From positions 1-50,572 of the forward strand of contig LFCU01000229.1 in NCBI GenBank assembly GCA_001044195.1: a stretch of DNA of 50,572 nt. The letters run 5' to 3'. The stretch comes from Candidatus Achromatium palustre. GTDB taxonomy: Bacteria > Pseudomonadota > Gammaproteobacteria > Chromatiales > Chromatiaceae. Below are positions 1 through 10,440 of the stretch, in pieces. The notes beneath the pieces were generated by a model that made no database searches, was not told where the DNA came from, and saw nothing but the letters and a program-made list of their open reading frames with translations. The position numbers and the translations under genes are program-made. How positions within the stretch are numbered: position 1 is the first letter of the stretch; each line of letters opens with the position of its first letter.

Positions 1-3
1 TTT

Positions 4-2859
4 ATGTTATCATATTTGTATCTATTTGTTTTTATTGAAATGGCCAAAGTCGAGATATTGCTTTTAATTCCTATGTTAGAACATCCACAGATTGCGGACA
101 ATCGTGAGCGCATTTTTGCTGTTAGTGAGTTTATAGCCCAAGCAGTAGCAAAAGAACCTAATCTATTAGAGAGTTTATTGCAACAAGACAAGCTGTTAGA
201 AAGCTATGCACCAAAAGAATTAGAACAACGCTTACAGCATAGACTTGCTAAAGTAAAAGATCCCCAACAATTGCATACAGAATTACGGCAGTTTCGGAAT
301 CGCCTTATGGTACGTATTATATGGCGTGATCTTACAGGATTGGCACCTTTAGAGGAAACCTTAGAAGACCTTTCAGAACTTGCTGACACCTGTATTATCC
401 AAGCCCTAAACTTACTATACACCTGGCAAACCCAAAACTTAGGTACTCCAGAAGATGCAACTGGACATCCCCAAAAACTAATCGTCATCGCAATGGGCAA
501 ATTAGGTGCTAGAGAACTGAACGTATCTTCTGATGTAGACCTAATCTTTGCCTATAAAACTCAAGGCCCATTGCGCACAGCAGCTAATACATATCATAAA
601 CTCGATAGCAGCCAATTTTTTCAACGATTAGCCCAACAACTTATAGATGCTTTACATAGTATCTCAGCAGAAGGCTTTGTGTTTCGAGTGGATACTCGCC
701 TAAGACCCTTTGGTAACTCTGGAGCTTTAGTATGTAGCCTTGATACGTTAGAGACCTATTACCATACCCAAGCTCGAGAATGGGAACGCTATGCTATGGT
801 CAAGGCCCGGCCTCTTACCTGCGATCCAGAATCCATTGAGCAAATTAATAATATAATACGACCATTTGTATATCGACGTTACTTAGACTTTGCTGCTATT
901 GATTCGCTACGTGATATGAAGCGTCTTATACTTAAGGAAGTGAATCGCAAGGGTTTAGAGGCTAATATTAAATTGGGACCTGGTGGCATCCGCGAGATCG
1001 AATTCATAGGCCAGGTTTTTCAAATCATCCGTGGTGGACGAGAACCCGAGTTACAAATCCGTTCGTTGCTTGCGGTATTAAACCTGCTAGATACTAAAAA
1101 TATTTTGCCTACTCAAGTAGTACAAGAGCTAACTGCCGCTTATCGTTTCCTACGTTTAGTTGAAAATCGTCTTCAAGCCTGGCGTGATCAACAGACTCAT
1201 GTTTTACCAACAGATCCAGATGGCCAATTGCGTCTAGCAATTAGTATGAATTATGCTAATTGGGAACAATTTTCTAAGGAATTGACTCGGCATCGGCAAA
1301 CCGTTCAGCAACATTTCGCGGCCATATTTGCTACATCTCAAGAAGACATGCAGCATAACCCTTATCATAAGATATGGCATGGAACATTAGAGACCGCACA
1401 AGCTGAGACCATATTAGGAAACGCAGGCTTTGCTACACCAACCATTATCCTAAATAAACTAATGGCCTTTCGGAAATCTTCTACCTATCGAAATATTGGC
1501 AATCGTGGTAGAACCTGTTTAGATACATTAATACCTAAACTATTAGAAACCATTGTTACTGATCAATTATCAGACCTAGTATCCGATCCAGATACTTTGC
1601 TAGAGCGTCTATTAAAATTATTAGAAACCATAGCGCGTCGCACCGCATACCTCTCTTTATTAACAGAAAATCCTGGAGTACTTACCCAATTAGTGAAACT
1701 AACTGCCGCTAGTTCTTGGGTTGCAGAGCGGATAACCCGCTACCCTATATTACTCGATGAATTAATAGATCCACGTCGCCTCTATGTACCTTTACGTCAT
1801 CAGGATTTACTTGAAGAACTCTTGTCTTTTTTACAAGCAGTGGATGATGAAGAACAGTATATGGAACGGCTGCGCCAATTTGCCCACAGCAATCGTCTGC
1901 GTACTGCTGCTGCGGATATAACTAAAAAAATCCCAGTCATGAAAGTCAGCGATTATTTAACTGACTTAGCAGAAGTTATTCTATCTTCGGTCTTAGAACA
2001 ATGTTGGAACTATTTAACTGAACGTCACGGTTCTCCTTCAGGTATTAAAGGCAAGGATACAGGCTTTGCAATTATAGGCTATGGTAAACTAGGCGGTATC
2101 GAATTAGGTTATGGTTCAGATCTTGATTTGGTATTTCTGCATGATAATCAGGATCGCTATGGGCAAACCACAGGTCAAAAACCAATAGCTAATGATGTAT
2201 TTTATACTCGTTTAGCGCAACGTATCATTCATACTCTAAATACCCGTACTCCATCCGGAATACTATATGAGATTGATACTAGGCTTCGACCTAATGGCAA
2301 TGCAGGATTATTAGTTAGCAGTTTAGCGGCATTTGTTAAATATCAAGCTAGTTCAGCCTGGATTTGGGAGCATCAAGCACTTTTGCGAGCACGTCCTATA
2401 GCTGGTGATCCAAAGGTTCGTAGTCAATTTAGAGCTATTCGTTTCCAAACCTTATCTCCAAAACAGGATGCAGCATATTTGCGTTCTGAAGTGCAGCAAA
2501 TGCGCGATAAGATGCGCAAGCAATTAGATCGTTCTAGCGTAGATACTTTTGATCTTAAACAAGGAATAGGTGGTATTGCTGATATAGAATTTATTGTTCA
2601 ATATCAGGTCTTGCGTTGTGCCTATTACCATCCAAATTTATTAGATTGGACAGATACTATACGGTGGTTGGAGACGTTAGCTCAACATGATATGGTGTCT
2701 AATGAGCAGGCGGCTGTTTTAGCAGATAGCTATCGAATGTTACGCAGTGCCAAGCATCGTTTGGCTTTGCAGAATAAGCCTGGCTTTGTTCCTAATGAAC
2801 AATTTCAGCAAGAACGTAGCCAAGTACAAAAAATTTGGCAGGCTATATTTGACCTCTGA
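4..2859 (+). CDS. glnE: Bifunctional glutamine synthetase adenylyltransferase / adenylyl-removing enzyme (GlnE)
   Basis: GlnE attaches AMP to glutamine synthetase and removes it again in response to PII state, setting nitrogen assimilation. The protein carries the family's two nucleotidyltransferase halves: GKLG near residue 165 with SSDVDLIF at about 175-182, and a second GKLGG followed by GSDLDLVF near residue 705. The RLRPFG and RLRPNG strings after each half also fit. At 951 aa it matches the usual length of about 945 and its C-terminus is complete. The first 24 residues are hydrophobic and unlike GlnE. The reading frame is open to the window edge, so the true start may lie upstream or at an internal ATG (40 or 73), none of which has a clear Shine-Dalgarno sequence. 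The TGA stop lies inside the terminal repeat of the M1 element that follows. Confidence 0.95.
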   Translation: MLSYLYLFVFIEMAKVEILLLIPMLEHPQIADNRERIFAVSEFIAQAVAKEPNLLESLLQQDKLLESYAPKELEQRLQHRLAKVKDPQQLHTELRQFRNRLMVRIIWRDLTGLAPLEETLEDLSELADTCIIQALNLLYTWQTQNLGTPEDATGHPQKLIVIAMGKLGARELNVSSDVDLIFAYKTQGPLRTAANTYHKLDSSQFFQRLAQQLIDALHSISAEGFVFRVDTRLRPFGNSGALVCSLDTLETYYHTQAREWERYAMVKARPLTCDPESIEQINNIIRPFVYRRYLDFAAIDSLRDMKRLILKEVNRKGLEANIKLGPGGIREIEFIGQVFQIIRGGREPELQIRSLLAVLNLLDTKNILPTQVVQELTAAYRFLRLVENRLQAWRDQQTHVLPTDPDGQLRLAISMNYANWEQFSKELTRHRQTVQQHFAAIFATSQEDMQHNPYHKIWHGTLETAQAETILGNAGFATPTIILNKLMAFRKSSTYRNIGNRGRTCLDTLIPKLLETIVTDQLSDLVSDPDTLLERLLKLLETIARRTAYLSLLTENPGVLTQLVKLTAASSWVAERITRYPILLDELIDPRRLYVPLRHQDLLEELLSFLQAVDDEEQYMERLRQFAHSNRLRTAAADITKKIPVMKVSDYLTDLAEVILSSVLEQCWNYLTERHGSPSGIKGKDTGFAIIGYGKLGGIELGYGSDLDLVFLHDNQDRYGQTTGQKPIANDVFYTRLAQRIIHTLNTRTPSGILYEIDTRLRPNGNAGLLVSSLAAFVKYQASSAWIWEHQALLRARPIAGDPKVRSQFRAIRFQTLSPKQDAAYLRSEVQQMRDKMRKQLDRSSVDTFDLKQGIGGIADIEFIVQYQVLRCAYYHPNLLDWTDTIRWLETLAQHDMVSNEQAAVLADSYRMLRSAKHRLALQNKPGFVPNEQFQQERSQVQKIWQAIFDL

Positions 2860-3022
2860 TTCTAACGCTTTCTGTGGGTAGTAATATTCTACGTATAAAA
2901 AGCTTTACAAGTATTGATAATATATACTTACCATCTTTTTTTTGAGTATACTGTGGTTGTGGTTCATAATTTTATCTAGCATTATAAAATATTTATATAT
3001 CCATAGAAAGCGATAGAATCAG
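2856..3022. mobile_element. M1 miniature inverted-repeat element, full copy
   Basis: A 167 bp AT-rich element. Its ends are inverted copies of CTGATTCTAACGCTTTCTGT, with two mismatches over 22 bp (2856-2877 against 3001-3022). It has no coding capacity. Reverse-complemented, it aligns along its whole length with the interrupted copy at 23738-24136, and half of it aligns with 31892-31971. Its left end contains the stop codon of glnE. Confidence 0.85.
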
Positions 3023-3210
3023 GATTTTTTTGATGAACTAGACTATAAAGATTACAATGCTGTAGTTAAAAGATGTTGTTTTAGGGTAACATTTTTGCTA
3101 AAATACCTACAACTTAACCAGCACTGCTTTGTAAATTAATTTAAGTGGTTTCCACAGGCTATATGGGAACTATAAATAGGTAACTATAAATAGGTAACTA
3201 TGGATGGTTT
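2860..3210. other. Spacer between glnE and lipoprotein gene
   Basis: The left part is the M1 element. The remainder (3023-3210) is AT-rich with no recognisable gene. Just before the lipoprotein gene a 14 bp unit, AACTATAAATAGGT, is repeated exactly twice (3168-3181, 3182-3195) with a partial third copy. Confidence 0.7.
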
Positions 3211-3630
3211 ATGCAAAAAAAATATATTATGAAGACTATTGCAATTATTTTATTATCTGGGCTATTACTTGGTTGTAGTGTGACGCAGGATAGGAAAGCT
3301 ACGGCCTTAGAATCTGGGCTTTACTTATACCAAGATGCCATGCGTTGGGGACGCTGGAATATAGTATTTAGTTCTTATAGTAAAAAAATTGCTCCAGATA
3401 CGATTGCTAGTTTAAAATATGTACGGGTAACTGGGTATACAGTACAGCAACCTCCGATATTAATTACAGAAAATAAAGTAATCCAGGTTGTCGAGATTCA
3501 ATATGTCCACAAGGATGTTCAACGCTTATATAGTATTTTAGATCAACAAGAATGGCATTATGATGCTACAAAGAATATTTGGCTCTTGCATAGTCATTTT
3601 CCGAAATTCCAATTTAAATCCCCAAAATAG
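3211..3630 (+). CDS. Small conserved hypothetical lipoprotein
   Basis: 139 aa with a hydrophobic signal segment ending in the lipobox LLGC, the Cys at residue 22, so it is probably lipidated and exported. The mature part begins polar and carries the string YLYQDAMRWGRWN, which resembles a group of uncharacterised proteobacterial lipoproteins; I cannot assign a function. The start may be ATG 3211 or ATG 3229 (residue 7), either of which leaves an intact signal peptide; neither has a strong ribosome binding site. It stands alone between glnE and the str operon. Confidence 0.75.
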   Translation: MQKKYIMKTIAIILLSGLLLGCSVTQDRKATALESGLYLYQDAMRWGRWNIVFSSYSKKIAPDTIASLKYVRVTGYTVQQPPILITENKVIQVVEIQYVHKDVQRLYSILDQQEWHYDATKNIWLLHSHFPKFQFKSPK

Positions 3631-3808
3631 GTTAATAGCACTATCACTCGACCATCCAGGGTACGCATTGCTCACCATAGAGATGTTTCGTAAGATGTTG
3701 GGTTGTCAATGTGACAAAGTATAATTAATTAATCAATTTATAAAAATTTATAGATTATTCTTGAGACTCATCAATAATAATTATCTAAAATATTTATTAC
3801 TTTAGGTA

Positions 3809-3837
3809 TTGACAACCATATTATCTTGTAATAGCAT
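3809..3837 (+). promoter_or_regulatory. Probable sigma-70 promoter of the str operon
   Basis: A consensus -35 TTGACA (3809-3814) is followed after 17 bp by TAGCAT (3832-3837, four of six consensus -10 bases). It lies about 230 bp upstream of rpsL and faces the operon. Confidence 0.6.
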
Positions 3838-3930
3838 ACTTCCCCTCTAGTCACAATCTAATAGATTTCGATTAGCTATCAGAACGACTTTAACGTCGTA
3901 TCCGAATAATTTTCCTAGAGTTTTTATGCT

Positions 3931-3972
3931 CTTGTCTCGTAATATACGATACAAGTAAGGGCATTTTGCCCT
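3931..3972 (+). promoter_or_regulatory. Two consecutive hairpins in the rpsL leader, possible attenuator
   Basis: The first hairpin (3931-3955) pairs CTTGT with ACAAG and TCGTA with TACGA around an ATA loop, with one mismatch. The second (3958-3972) pairs AGGGCA with TGCCCT around TTT and is followed by an AT-rich stretch containing five T residues at 3979-3983. The layout resembles an antiterminator/terminator leader; this is inferred from the sequence only. Confidence 0.45.
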
Positions 3973-4069
3973 CTAATATTTTTAATGATAATAATTTTAA
4001 ATTGGATAATATTTAGTATTTTTTATTTAATATTATCCCTAAAGAGTAAATAGGATATTTTATAGGGTT

Positions 4070-4444
4070 ATGGCCACAATAAATCAGTTGGTTCGTAAAC
4101 CACGTAAACGCAAATTTGAAAAAAGTACCGTACCAGCATTAGAACAATGCCCACAAAGACGTGGCGTATGTACTCGTGTCTATACAACGACACCGAAAAA
4201 GCCTAACTCTGCTATGCGTAAAGTAGCTAGAGTACGGTTGACGAATGGTTTTGAGGTTACAAGCTATATTGGTGGTGAAGGCCACAACCTCCAAGAGCAT
4301 TCAGTAGTGCTAATACGTGGTGGCAGGGTCAAGGACTTGCCTGGGGTGCGTTATCACACCATACGTGGCAGTTTAGATACTCAGGGTGTTGATAAACGTC
4401 GCCAAGGGCGGTCTAAGTACGGTGCGAAACGTCCTAAAAAATAG
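4070..4444 (+). CDS. rpsL: Ribosomal protein S12
   Basis: S12 lies at the decoding centre of the 30S subunit. The 124 aa protein is normal length and keeps the signature [11 protein letters not shown] at residues 41-51 and [11 protein letters not shown] at 86-96. Lysines 43, 44 and 88, where streptomycin-resistance changes are known in other bacteria, are the wild-type residues. It is the first gene of the str operon and is 22 bp from rpsG. Confidence 0.98.
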   Translation: MATINQLVRKPRKRKFEKSTVPALEQCPQRRGVCTRVYTTTPKKPNSAMRKVARVRLTNGFEVTSYIGGEGHNLQEHSVVLIRGGRVKDLPGVRYHTIRGSLDTQGVDKRRQGRSKYGAKRPKK

Positions 4445-4466
4445 GATTATTTAAGGATATATTGTT

Positions 4467-4937
4467 ATGCCAAGAAGACGAATTGCAGCACGGCGGGAGA
4501 TTATGCCAGACCCTAAATTTGGCAGCCAGGTTATTGCTAAATTTATTACTATGATCATGGAAGATGGCAAGAAATCCATAGCAGAACAGATCTTATATCG
4601 GGCCTTGGATCAAGTTGAAGCTAAAAAAGGGACTGAGCCGTTACGAGTTTTAGAACAGGCTATGGATAAGGTACGGCCTGTGGTTGAGGTTAAGTCTAGA
4701 CGTGTTGGTGGTGCTACCTATCAGGTTCCTGTAGAGGTACGATCTGCACGACGTAATTCATTAGCTATGCGCTGGTTGATTGATGCAGCCCGGAAACGTT
4801 CTGAAAAATCTATGGCGTATCGATTGGCTGGAGAAATTATGGATGCTGCGGATTCTAAGGGTTCGGCGATAAAGAAGAAGGAAGATACGCATCGTATGGC
4901 GGAGGCTAATAAGGCTTTTTCGCATTATCGTTGGTAA
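4467..4937 (+). CDS. rpsG: Ribosomal protein S7
   Basis: S7 starts assembly of the 30S head and binds the 3' domain of 16S rRNA. The 156 aa product begins [10 protein letters not shown] and contains the conserved [18 protein letters not shown]-like segment (here with [10 protein letters not shown]) and the C-terminal FSHYRW. In E. coli S7 represses its own operon by binding the rpsL-rpsG junction; the 22 bp junction here is too short to show the same structure. Ribosome binding site AAGGA lies upstream. Confidence 0.98.
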   Translation: MPRRRIAARREIMPDPKFGSQVIAKFITMIMEDGKKSIAEQILYRALDQVEAKKGTEPLRVLEQAMDKVRPVVEVKSRRVGGATYQVPVEVRSARRNSLAMRWLIDAARKRSEKSMAYRLAGEIMDAADSKGSAIKKKEDTHRMAEANKAFSHYRW

Positions 4938-5034
4938 ATAGGTCTGCATTTTAAGATTTGATTTTAAGGTTTTAACTATAAGTTTTAGCTATAAATTAAA
5001 TTAACTATAAATATAGAGTAAATTTTCAGTTTTA

Positions 5035-5090
5035 AACTATATTTAATCAACTAGATTTAATCGACTATATTTAATTGACTATATTTAATC
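5035..5090. repeat. 14 bp tandem repeat between rpsG and fusA
   Basis: Four adjacent copies of a 14 bp unit close to RACTATATTTAATC start at 5035, 5049, 5063 and 5077, differing at one or two bases each. They sit in a 290 bp AT-rich spacer (4938-5227) with no gene visible. Similar words recur less regularly on both sides. Confidence 0.8.
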
Positions 5091-5227
5091 TATTATAGCT
5101 AACTCTACTAGCCTGTTAATAGCTCTAATCTATTTAAGTTATATCTACAAATTAAACTATTAAAATTTAAACCAAATTAACTAAATAACTTAATTATAAA
5201 TTTACACTAAAATGGAAGATGCTCGCC

Positions 5228-7318
5228 GTGGCACGCAAAACCCCTATAGAACGTTACCGTAACCTTGGCATCATGGCCCATATTGATGCAGGAAAGACCA
5301 CGACAACCGAACGTGTACTCTACTATACTGGCGTATCCCACAAAATAGGTGAAGTACATGACGGTGCTGCTACTATGGACTGGATGGAACAAGAACAAGA
5401 ACGCGGCATCACTATCACTTCAGCTGCAACTACTTGTTTTTGGCGCGGAATGGATGGGCAATTCCCAGAACATCGTATCAATATTATCGATACCCCAGGA
5501 CACGTTGACTTTACTATAGAAGTAGAACGCTCCTTACGAGTCCTAGACGGAGCCTGCGCTGTATTTTGTGCCGTAGGTGGTGTCGAACCCCAATCAGAGA
5601 CCGTGTGGCGGCAAGCCAATAAATACGGCGTACCAAGGATCGCCTTTGTCAACAAGATGGACCGTATGGGAGCTAATTTCTTAAGAGTCGTAGACCAAAT
5701 CAAGCAACGATTAGGTAGTAATGCGGTACCTATTCAAATCCCTATTGGCTCAGAAGAGGCTTTCAAGGGTGTTATCGATTTGGTTAGGATGCAAGCTATT
5801 ATCTGGGATGAAGAAAATAGAGGTGTAACCTACAAAGCCCAAGCTATTCCTGAAGAGCTTATGGAATTATGCCAAACCTGGCACGACTCAATGGTAGAGG
5901 CGGCTGCAGAAGGCAATGATGAGCTTATGGAAAAATACCTAGAAGGGGAAACATTGACTGAAGAAGAGCTTAAAATTGGATTACGGACTCGTACTCTTAA
6001 AAATGAAATCGTCCCAGTATTATGCGGTTCTGCTTTTAAAAACAAAGGTGTCCAGGCAGTCTTAGACGCAGTAATTAATTATTTGCCAGCTCCAATCGAT
6101 GTTCCACCTATCAGAGGTATCTTGGATGATGGTGAGACTGAAGCTGAACGTCCTTCCAATGATGAGGCACCATTTTCAGCCCTAGCCTTCAAGATTGCTA
6201 GTGATCCTTATGTAGGTACTTTGACCTTCTTTCGGGCGTACTCTGGACAGCTAAAATCTGGTGATGCCGTATACAATCCCGTTAAAAGCAAAAAAGAACG
6301 GATTGGTCGCATTGTCCAAATGCATGCCAATAATAGAGTAGATATCAAAGAAGTTCTAGCAGGTGACATTGCCGCCGCAGTTGGCTTAAAAGATGTTACC
6401 ACAGGCGATACCCTGTGTAACATCAATAATATTATCACTTTAGAAAGAATGGAATTTCCTGATCCGGTAATATCCGTTGCCGTTGAACCTAAGACCAAGG
6501 GCGATCAAGAAAAGATGGGACTAGCCTTGTCTAAACTAGCCCAAGAAGATCCATCCTTTCGGGTACATACAGATGAAGAATCAGGCCAAACTATCATCTC
6601 TGGCATGGGGGAACTCCACCTAGAGATTATTGTGGATCGCATGAAGCGTGAATTTAAGGTAGAAGCCAATGTTGGTAATCCACAAGTATCGTATCGAGAA
6701 ACTATTAAAGCCACAGTAGAACAAGAACACAAATTTGTACGCCAAACTGGTGGCCGAGGTCAATATGGGCATGTCTATCTACGCATCGAACCACAACCAC
6801 CAGCTCAAGGTTATGAATTTGTAAACTCTATCGTAGGCGGTGTTATACCTAAAGAGTACATACCAGCGGTAGATAAAGGTGTTAAAGAAGCCCTAGAAAG
6901 TGGCGTTATAGCTGGATTTCCTGTAGTGGATGTCAAGGTTACCCTATATGATGGCTCCTATCATGATGTAGACTCATCCGAAATGGCTTTCAAAATAGCA
7001 GGTTCTATGTGCTTTAAGGAAGGAGCCAAACGTGCTAAACCAGTATTGCTGGAACCCATTATGAAAGTTGAAGTCGTAACACCTGAAGACTATATGGGAG
7101 ATGTAATTGGAGATCTGAATAGTCGGCGTGGCATAGTCCAAGGCATGGAAGATGCCCCTGCAGGTCGCATTATACGTGCTGAAGTACCATTGGCCCAAAT
7201 GTTTGGTTATGCTACTACTTTACGTGGCTTCAGCCAAGGTCGTGCTACCTATAGTATGGAATTTGCTAAATACAGCGAAGTGCCTAGCAATATCGCTGAG
7301 ACTATTACTAAAAAATAA
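5228..7318 (+). CDS. fusA: Elongation factor G
   Basis: EF-G is the GTPase that drives ribosomal translocation and, with RRF, subunit recycling. The protein shows the G1 loop AHIDAGKT, the DTPGH and NKMD GTPase motifs and full-length domains II-V. The start is taken as GTG 5228, giving 696 aa that begin [15 protein letters not shown], as in family members. The in-frame ATG at 5219 would abut the Shine-Dalgarno GGAAG (5214-5218) with no spacing, whereas GTG 5228 has a 9-base spacing. It lies 26 bp from tuf, as in the standard str operon. Confidence 0.97.
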   Translation: MARKTPIERYRNLGIMAHIDAGKTTTTERVLYYTGVSHKIGEVHDGAATMDWMEQEQERGITITSAATTCFWRGMDGQFPEHRINIIDTPGHVDFTIEVERSLRVLDGACAVFCAVGGVEPQSETVWRQANKYGVPRIAFVNKMDRMGANFLRVVDQIKQRLGSNAVPIQIPIGSEEAFKGVIDLVRMQAIIWDEENRGVTYKAQAIPEELMELCQTWHDSMVEAAAEGNDELMEKYLEGETLTEEELKIGLRTRTLKNEIVPVLCGSAFKNKGVQAVLDAVINYLPAPIDVPPIRGILDDGETEAERPSNDEAPFSALAFKIASDPYVGTLTFFRAYSGQLKSGDAVYNPVKSKKERIGRIVQMHANNRVDIKEVLAGDIAAAVGLKDVTTGDTLCNINNIITLERMEFPDPVISVAVEPKTKGDQEKMGLALSKLAQEDPSFRVHTDEESGQTIISGMGELHLEIIVDRMKREFKVEANVGNPQVSYRETIKATVEQEHKFVRQTGGRGQYGHVYLRIEPQPPAQGYEFVNSIVGGVIPKEYIPAVDKGVKEALESGVIAGFPVVDVKVTLYDGSYHDVDSSEMAFKIAGSMCFKEGAKRAKPVLLEPIMKVEVVTPEDYMGDVIGDLNSRRGIVQGMEDAPAGRIIRAEVPLAQMFGYATTLRGFSQGRATYSMEFAKYSEVPSNIAETITKK

Positions 7319-7344
7319 TATTTTTATTATAAGGTTTTTCATTT

Positions 7345-8535
7345 ATGGCCAAATCAAAATTTGAGCGCAACAAGCCACATATTAATGTCGGAACCATAGG
7401 ACATGTGGATCACGGCAAGACAACTCTTACTGCTGCCATCACATCTATCCAAGCCAAAAAATATGGTGGCGAAGTACGAGCTTATGACCAAATAGACAAT
7501 GCTCCAGAAGAAAGAGAGCGCGGTATTACCATTGCCACAGCCCATGTAGAATACGAAACAGAAAAACGTCACTACGCCCATGTAGACTGTCCTGGACATG
7601 CCGATTATGTAAAAAACATGATCACAGGAGCGGCCCAAATGGATGGGGCTATTCTAGTTGTAAGTGCTGCTGATGGTCCTATGCCGCAAACTCGGGAACA
7701 TATCCTACTAGCACGTCAAGTAGGGGTACCCTTTATAGTAGTATATATGAACAAAGCGGACATGGTAGACGATCCAGAACTACAAGAGCTAGTAGAATTG
7801 GAAGTACGCGAATTACTCTCTAGCTATCAATTTCCCGGTGATGACATACCTATAGTTGTAGGTTCTGCTCTTAAGGCCCTAGAAGGTGACACTTCTGAGA
7901 TTGGTACTCCATCTATTGATAAACTGATGGAAGCCCTGGATAGCTATATACCAGAACCAGAACGCGCCATTGATGGCCCATTCTTAATGCCTATAGAAGA
8001 TGTATTCTCTATCTCAGGCCGTGGTACTGTGGTAACTGGGCGGGTAGAAAGAGGCATAGTCAAAGTTGGCGATGAAGTATCTATAGTAGGTATTAAAGAG
8101 ACTACCAAAACTACCTGTACAGGTGTCGAAATGTTTCGCAAACTTCTCGACCAAGGCCAGGCAGGAGATAACATTGGAGCCTTATTAAGAGGAGTTAAAC
8201 GCGAAGATGTAGAACGCGGCCAAGTATTAGCTAAACCTAATACTATCACACCACATACTCATTTTGAATGTGAAGTATATGTCCTAAGCAAAGACGAAGG
8301 TGGTCGCCATACCCCATTCTTCAATAACTATAGACCTCAATTTTACTTCCGCACCACGGATGTCACAGGAGCTGTTACCTTAGCAGAAGGCACTGAAATG
8401 GTCATGCCAGGCGATAATGTCAATATGGCTATTAAATTAATAGCCCCTATCGCTATGGAAGAAGGCTTACGTTTTGCTATCCGCGAGGGCGGACGGACTG
8501 TAGGTGCTGGAGTTGTGACGAAAGTCATAGAATAA
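7345..8535 (+). CDS. tuf: Elongation factor Tu
   Basis: EF-Tu delivers aminoacyl-tRNA to the ribosome. The 396 aa protein is full length with G1 GHVDHGKT at 19-26, DCPGH at 81-85 and NKAD at 136-139 (the family usually has NKCD). The C-terminal [13 protein letters not shown] is canonical. Only this one tuf copy is in the window, although many gammaproteobacteria have two. rpsJ starts 3 bp after its stop, joining the str and S10 gene sets. Confidence 0.98.
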   Translation: MAKSKFERNKPHINVGTIGHVDHGKTTLTAAITSIQAKKYGGEVRAYDQIDNAPEERERGITIATAHVEYETEKRHYAHVDCPGHADYVKNMITGAAQMDGAILVVSAADGPMPQTREHILLARQVGVPFIVVYMNKADMVDDPELQELVELEVRELLSSYQFPGDDIPIVVGSALKALEGDTSEIGTPSIDKLMEALDSYIPEPERAIDGPFLMPIEDVFSISGRGTVVTGRVERGIVKVGDEVSIVGIKETTKTTCTGVEMFRKLLDQGQAGDNIGALLRGVKREDVERGQVLAKPNTITPHTHFECEVYVLSKDEGGRHTPFFNNYRPQFYFRTTDVTGAVTLAEGTEMVMPGDNVNMAIKLIAPIAMEEGLRFAIREGGRTVGAGVVTKVIE

Positions 8536-8538
8536 GAC

Positions 8539-8856
8539 ATGGCTATAGGAAATCAAAGAATACGTATCCGTCTTAAGGCATTTGACCATCGCTTATTGGA
8601 TCAATCTGCTAGGGAGATTGTGGAAACTGCTAAACGCACAGGAGCCCAAGTGCGTGGTCCAATTCCGATGCCAACTCAAAAGGAACGTTTTACCGTATTG
8701 ATCTCACCACATGTTAATAAGGATGCTAGAGATCAATATGAGATCCGCACCCATAAACGCCTTATGGATATTGTAGATCCCACAGACAAAACCGTAGATG
8801 CCCTAATGAAGCTAGATCTAGCAGCTGGGGTAGATGTACAGATTAAATTAAATTGA
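8539..8856 (+). CDS. rpsJ: Ribosomal protein S10
   Basis: S10 is a 30S head protein that, as NusE, also works with NusB in transcription antitermination. The 105 aa sequence contains the conserved [14 protein letters not shown] and [15 protein letters not shown] segments. It starts 3 bp after the tuf stop, so it is probably co-transcribed with tuf; there is no room for an S10-type leader with an L4-binding structure between them. Confidence 0.98.
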   Translation: MAIGNQRIRIRLKAFDHRLLDQSAREIVETAKRTGAQVRGPIPMPTQKERFTVLISPHVNKDARDQYEIRTHKRLMDIVDPTDKTVDALMKLDLAAGVDVQIKLN

Positions 8857-8867
8857 GATTAAAAGTA

Positions 8868-9518
8868 ATGGCCATTGGAGTGATTGGACGCAAAACGGGG
8901 ATGACCCGTATCTTTACCCCAGATGGAACTTCGGTGCCAGTAACAGTAATCGAAGTAGAATCCAATCGGGTAGTGCAATTACGTACTTTAGAACGTGACG
9001 GTTATCGAGCAGTCCAGATTACTACTGGAGAACGTAAACCATCCAGGATTAGTAAACCTCTGGCAGGTCATTTTGCTAATGCTGGTGTGGAATCGGGACG
9101 GCGTTGTGTTGAATTTAGACTTGCATCTGGTGAAGGCGAACATTTAGAAGTTGGCAATGAAATTGGTGTGGATATTTTTAAGCCAGGACAAAAAGTAGAC
9201 GTACAGGGTCGCACCAAAGGACGCGGATTTTCTGGTGCCATTAAGCGCCATCATTTTCGTTCCCAACGCCAAACGCATGGTAATTCGTTATCACACCGTT
9301 CAGCAGGATCGATAGGACAAAACCAAACTCCAGGTAGAGTAATGAAGGGAAAGCGTATGGCCGGTCATCTAGGCAATGCCTTGCGTACTCAACAAAACCT
9401 AGAAATAGTCAAAATTGATTTAGAACGTCAATTGCTGTTAGTCAAAGGCGCGGTTCCTGGCCATACCGAAGGAGATCTTTTAGTTACTCCCGGTATCAAA
9501 CAACAAAACAAGAGGTAG
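8868..9518 (+). CDS. rplC: Ribosomal protein L3
   Basis: L3 is a primary-assembly 50S protein near the peptidyl-transferase centre. The start is set at ATG 8868, giving 216 aa that begin [16 protein letters not shown], matching the family. The longer frame would begin with TTG at 8853 inside the rpsJ 3' end and add five atypical residues. Conserved [16 protein letters not shown] and [18 protein letters not shown] are present. rplD follows after 5 bp. Confidence 0.97.
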   Translation: MAIGVIGRKTGMTRIFTPDGTSVPVTVIEVESNRVVQLRTLERDGYRAVQITTGERKPSRISKPLAGHFANAGVESGRRCVEFRLASGEGEHLEVGNEIGVDIFKPGQKVDVQGRTKGRGFSGAIKRHHFRSQRQTHGNSLSHRSAGSIGQNQTPGRVMKGKRMAGHLGNALRTQQNLEIVKIDLERQLLLVKGAVPGHTEGDLLVTPGIKQQNKR

Positions 9519-9523
9519 ACGAC

Positions 9524-10135
9524 ATGGAACTTAGTCTACATGCAGGTACTAGTACTCAACAAGTTGCTGATTCCGTATTTGGAGCACCATTTAATGAACC
9601 TTTGGTCCATCAAGTAGTGGTTGCCTATCAAGCGGCAGGCCGTGCTGGAACCAAAGCTCAAAAAACTCGTTCCCAGGTTAAAGGTGGTGGTAGTAAACCG
9701 TGGCGGCAAAAAGGCACTGGACGTGCCAGAGCTGGTACTTCACGAAGTCCTCTATGGAGAGCAGGTGGGGTAACTTTTGCTGCCCAACCACGTAACTATA
9801 GCCAAAAAGTAAATCGCAAGATGTATCGCGGTGCTATGCGTTCTATATTATCCGAATTAGTGCGCGAAAATCGCCTTTTAGTAATGGAATCATTTAATTT
9901 AGAATCCAATAAAACTAAAGAATTGGCTGCAAAACTAAAAGAATTACAGCTTAAAGATGTACTGATAGTTACTGAAGAATTGGCAACTAATCAAAATTTA
10001 CGAATGGCAGCCCAAAACCTATCTAAAGTTGCGGTACTAGCCCACTATGAAATCGACCCGGTAAGCCTAATTAAATTTAACCATATTTTAATTACAATAG
10101 GAGCCGTAAAAAAGATTGAGGAACGGCTGGCATGA
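9524..10135 (+). CDS. rplD: Ribosomal protein L4
   Basis: L4 lines the 50S exit tunnel and in E. coli represses the S10 operon. The 203 aa sequence has the long basic tunnel loop with [19 protein letters not shown] and the [14 protein letters not shown]-terminal segment. Its stop overlaps the rplW start by 4 bp (ATGA), so the two are translationally coupled. Confidence 0.98.
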   Translation: MELSLHAGTSTQQVADSVFGAPFNEPLVHQVVVAYQAAGRAGTKAQKTRSQVKGGGSKPWRQKGTGRARAGTSRSPLWRAGGVTFAAQPRNYSQKVNRKMYRGAMRSILSELVRENRLLVMESFNLESNKTKELAAKLKELQLKDVLIVTEELATNQNLRMAAQNLSKVAVLAHYEIDPVSLIKFNHILITIGAVKKIEERLA

Positions 10136-10440
10136 ATGAAGAACGCATATTAAAAGTTATACTTAGCCCAATAATTTCGGAAAAAAGTGCCTTTAGTGGT
10201 GGTGATGAGCAAAATCAATACACCTTTAAGGTATTACCAGATGCTCATAAGAAAGAGATCGGTGTAGCTGTTGAAAAGCTATTCAATGTCAAAGTTGCTA
10301 GTGTACGAGTACTAAACTTTAAAGGTAAGATTAAGCGTTCTGGTAAACATAGGAGCACTTTTGGAAAGCGTAAAGATTGGCGTAAAGCTTATGTAACTCT
10401 TCACTCTGGCTATAATATTGAGCTTGAGGGGGCAGGTTAA
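10132..10440 (+). CDS. rplW: Ribosomal protein L23
   Basis: L23 sits at the exit-tunnel rim and is the docking site for trigger factor and SRP. The 102 aa sequence contains LSPIISEKS near the N-terminus and the core [16 protein letters not shown]. It overlaps rplD by 4 bp and rplB by 1 bp. Confidence 0.97.
   Translation: MNEERILKVILSPIISEKSAFSGGDEQNQYTFKVLPDAHKKEIGVAVEKLFNVKVASVRVLNFKGKIKRSGKHRSTFGKRKDWRKAYVTLHSGYNIELEGAG

Larger units (their letters stand above)
3631..4069. other. Leader and spacer upstream of rpsL
   Basis: No gene is seen. It holds a degenerate REP-like palindrome (3659-3676, GGGTACGCATTGCTCACC), the str promoter (3809-3837) and a structured leader (3931-3972), each listed separately. 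Confidence 0.8.

Noticed and set aside
204-500. Minus-strand open frame of 98 codons inside glnE
   Set aside because: Antisense to a strongly conserved gene, with no ribosome binding site or recognisable domain.
5219-5227. ATG 5219 as the fusA start
   Set aside because: It directly abuts the Shine-Dalgarno GGAAG and adds residues absent from the family; GTG 5228 has proper spacing and the canonical MARKTP start.
8853-8867. TTG 8853 as the rplC start
   Set aside because: It lies in the rpsJ 3' end and adds non-family residues; ATG 8868 gives the standard L3 N-terminus.
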